A stretch of DNA of 23,840 nucleotides, from NCBI GenBank assembly GCA_030835875.1, contig JAURQY010000015.1:1-23840 (forward strand), in the 5' to 3' direction. Below are positions 22,105 through 23,840 of the stretch, piece by piece. Both the position numbers and the translations under genes were made by a program. Position 1 is the stretch's first letter, and every line of letters starts with the position of its first letter. Source of the DNA: Nitriliruptorales bacterium (GTDB lineage Bacteria; Actinomycetota; Nitriliruptoria; Nitriliruptorales; Nitriliruptoraceae). Under the pieces are notes generated by a model, which was not told where the DNA came from, ran no database searches, and was given only the letters and a program-made list of their open reading frames with translations.

Positions 22105-22250
22105 GGGCGCAGGGGTACCAGCCGCGCGGCCTGTCCGCCCACGCCCGTCCGGACGCTCGGCAGGGCCGAACCCTCCTCCGACCACCCCCTCACGCCCGCC
22201 CCACGCATCCGCGAGGGCTCCGGGATCCGACGACCCCCGAGGAGCACGCG

Positions 22251-22874
22251 ATGGCACGCAGCCTGCCGATGTTCCCCCTCGGGACCGTCCTCATGCCCCA
22301 CATGGTCCTCCCCCTCCACATCTTCGAGCCCCGCTACCGGACGATGTTCCACGACCTCATGGAGGGCGATCGGGAGTTCGGCGTCGTCCAGATCGCCCGC
22401 GGGAGCGAGACGGGCGGCGGCGACGTCCGCCACGACATCGGGACGATCGCCCGCATCCTCCAGGCACAGGAGCTCGACGACGGCCGCTGGGTCGCGGTCA
22501 CCGTCGGGACCCGTCGGCTGCGTGTCATCGACTGGTATCCGGACGACCCGTACCCACAGGCGCGCGTGGAGGAGCTCGCCGAGGACGTCGTCGACACGGA
22601 GGTCCGCGCGCGCCGCGACGAGCTGCTCCCCCGGGTCCGCAGGCTCCTCGCGCTCCGCAGCGAGCTCGGGGACGAGACGGTCCCGTCGACGTTCGACGTC
22701 GCCGGCGACGATGCGGTCGCCTGCTGGCAGCTGCTCGTCCTGAGCCCACTGAGCGGCATCGACGCCCAGCGGCTGCTCGCGACCAACGGGTGGGACGAGC
22801 GGCTGGCACGGTTCGACGTGCTGCTCGGTGACCTCGAGGAGACGAGCGCCCTCGAACTGCACGGTCGCGGCTGA
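22251..22874 (+). CDS. LON substrate-binding (N-terminal) domain protein
   Basis: A 207-aa protein made only of the N-terminal domain of Lon protease. The start (LPMFPLGTVLMPHMVLPLHIFEPRYR) is the family signature, with a beta-rich half (about 1-110) and a helical half (about 115-200). There is no AAA+ or protease domain, so it is not Lon itself. Such stand-alone proteins are widespread in actinobacteria and proteobacteria, and their role is not well established. Substrate binding or an adaptor function is assumed from Lon. The start is the ATG at 22251, with GAGGAG six bases upstream. The SRAP gene follows 23 bp after the stop, so they are probably one operon. It is divergent from the pterin dehydratase across 146 bp, in which I see no clear promoter. 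Confidence 0.92.
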   Translation: MARSLPMFPLGTVLMPHMVLPLHIFEPRYRTMFHDLMEGDREFGVVQIARGSETGGGDVRHDIGTIARILQAQELDDGRWVAVTVGTRRLRVIDWYPDDPYPQARVEELAEDVVDTEVRARRDELLPRVRRLLALRSELGDETVPSTFDVAGDDAVACWQLLVLSPLSGIDAQRLLATNGWDERLARFDVLLGDLEETSALELHGRG

Positions 22875-22897
22875 GCGGCCAGCCGGGAGGTCGCACG

Positions 22898-23593
22898 ATG
22901 TGCGGACGTTTCGTCCAGACGAGCCCGGCGCAGCGGCTCGCCCTGCAGTTCGGCGCGACCGACACGACCGACGACGGGCTCCGTCCACGTTGGAACGTCG
23001 CACCGTCGACGCCGGTGCCCGCGGTGATCGATGCGGGCGCTCGCGACGACGGCGGTCGACGCCTCGGCCTGCTCCGCTGGGGGTTCGTCCCCTCGTGGGC
23101 GCGAGGGCCGGACGACGGTCCACGCCCGATCAACGCACGCGTCGAGGGCGCAGCGGCGTCCCGCCTGTTCGCCCCCGCGCTCGCACGCCGACGCTGCATC
23201 GTCCCGCTCGATGCCTGGTACGAGTGGACGGACGAGGACGGTGCTCGCCAGCCGTGGCTGCTGAGGCCCACGACGGACGCTCCCGTCGCGGTCGCCGCGC
23301 TGTGGTCGACTTGGCGCGACCCGACCGCGCAGGCCGACGCGCCCATGCTCGCCACGGTCGCGTTGATGACGACGGAGGCGCGGGGCCGCGCCGCCGAGGT
23401 CCACCACCGCATGCCGCTGCTCGTCCCCGACGCGCTGCTGGACGACTGGCTCACCGCTGACGTGCCCGCCGACGCGGCGCTCCTCGGCGCGCTGACGGCC
23501 GGGGTCCCCGAGGTCGACGTCGTGCGTGTCGCGCGCGGTGTCAATGATGTGCGCAACGACGGTCCCGAGCTCGTCGAGCCGGCCGACCGCTGA
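22898..23593 (+). CDS. SRAP domain protein (YedK/HMCES-type abasic-site shield)
   Basis: A 231-aa protein that in its family binds abasic sites in single-stranded DNA and forms a covalent thiazolidine link, protecting replication forks. The N-terminal nucleophile C2 is exposed after removal of Met (MCGRF). Other conserved catalytic positions are N79 (INARVEG), E109 (WYEW) and H170 (HHRMP), matching E. coli YedK C2, N75, E105 and H160. The RWNVAPS and WGFVPSW motifs are also present. The start is the ATG at 22898, with GGGAGG upstream; it is fixed by the need for Cys at position 2. It shares an operon with the LON-domain gene and converges with rnpB. Confidence 0.95.
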   Translation: MCGRFVQTSPAQRLALQFGATDTTDDGLRPRWNVAPSTPVPAVIDAGARDDGGRRLGLLRWGFVPSWARGPDDGPRPINARVEGAAASRLFAPALARRRCIVPLDAWYEWTDEDGARQPWLLRPTTDAPVAVAALWSTWRDPTAQADAPMLATVALMTTEARGRAAEVHHRMPLLVPDALLDDWLTADVPADAALLGALTAGVPEVDVVRVARGVNDVRNDGPELVEPADR

Positions 23594-23627
23594 CGGGCAC
23601 GCAGGACGCGCACGTCAGGGAGGTGCG

Positions 23628-23840
23628 TGTCGGGAGGCGCCGGCCGATAAGCCGGATCCTGTCCCCCGCCCGGTCACCCGGGACGGGGTGGCGACCATCT
23701 CTCTGGGACGCCGGTCACCCGACGCCTCGTGCAGCCGACCTGGGACGTGACGGGCGGACCACCCTGTCCCTGCTTGGCCTTGCTCCGGATGGGGCTTGCC
23801 GAGCCACGGCGGTCACCCGCCGTGCTGGTGGGCTCTTACC
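23628..23840 (-). ncRNA. rnpB: RNase P RNA (3' part; 5' part outside window)
   Basis: The minus strand carries the conserved elements of bacterial type A RNase P RNA in the right order. GGTAAGAGCCCACCAGC comes first, then a GCGGGTGACCGCC stem-loop, then AGCCCCATCCGGAGCAAGGCC, AGATGG, and finally GACAGGATCCGGCTTATCGG near the 3' end (23663-23644). RNase P makes the mature 5' ends of tRNAs, including the tRNA-Val here. The 5' half, with the other strand of the P1 stem, is beyond position 23840, so the exact 3' end is an estimate (about 23625-23640). No clear terminator is seen in the 35-bp gap to the SRAP gene. Confidence 0.93.

Noticed and set aside
22105..22130. Leaderless promoter for the pterin dehydratase gene (TACCCC near its ATG)
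   Set aside because: The hexamer does not end in T and no -35 is seen, so I could not support it.
1..23840. Mobile elements, CRISPR arrays, attachment sites
   Set aside because: No regularly spaced repeats, transposase or integrase motifs, or terminal inverted repeats were seen. The tRNA-Val gene is not flanked by integrase or a duplicated 3' end within the window.

Overview
This is a high-GC window (roughly 70% by eye) with strong G/C bias at third codon positions and many GTG starts. The mix suggests a chromosomal segment of an actinobacterium (Actinomycetota). Supporting features are a thrS gene coupled to a CDP-alcohol phosphatidyltransferase (the thrS/pgsA1 order known from mycobacteria), a DmdC/FadE5-type acyl-CoA dehydrogenase with a TetR regulator, an alpha-methylacyl-CoA racemase, and an actinobacterial-looking RNase P RNA. 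I cannot fix the order or family. I see no phage, transposon, CRISPR array or obvious island; most of it is core and housekeeping DNA.

Layout. 1-2415 (minus): thrS, translationally coupled to a phospholipid synthase that runs off the left edge. 2416-2761: divergent intergenic region with one strong inverted repeat. 2762-4621 (plus): Na+/phosphate cotransporter and PhoU-like protein. 4638-5413 (minus): a zinc-finger anti-sigma-like membrane protein whose stop codon lies inside tRNA-Val(CAC). 5466-7322 (plus): VanW-family membrane-anchored cell-wall protein, divergent from the anti-sigma-like gene, with an 18-bp palindrome between them. 7255-13324 (minus): gltB, then a RecB/Cas4-like Fe-S nuclease, then a small HIRAN-domain protein, packed as an apparent operon. 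13472-13966 (minus): hotdog thioesterase. 14061-16269 (plus): ilvD and a 172-aa protein of unknown function. 16227-16817 (minus): TetR regulator. 17051-18946 (plus): acyl-CoA dehydrogenase, divergent from tetR. 18965-20176 (minus): alpha-methylacyl-CoA racemase. 20231-21028 (plus): membrane-anchored HExxHxxGxxH metalloprotease. 21055-22104 (minus): pterin-4a-carbinolamine dehydratase and SDR oxidoreductase. 22251-23593 (plus): LON N-domain protein and SRAP (YedK/HMCES-type) protein. About 23628-23840 (minus): 3' part of RNase P RNA, cut by the right edge.

How the genes work together. The transporter and PhoU-like protein form a phosphate uptake and control pair. GltB and IlvD serve amino-acid synthesis. 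TetR, the acyl-CoA dehydrogenase and the racemase look like a branched-chain or sterol acyl-CoA catabolism group, with a clear candidate operator in the tetR/dehydrogenase gap. Two places hold DNA-damage functions: the nuclease-HIRAN pair behind gltB, and SRAP near rnpB. The nuclease-HIRAN pair is the most interesting candidate for an undescribed small system. It combines an Fe-S RecB-like nuclease with a free-standing domain known, in other proteins, to bind 3' DNA ends.
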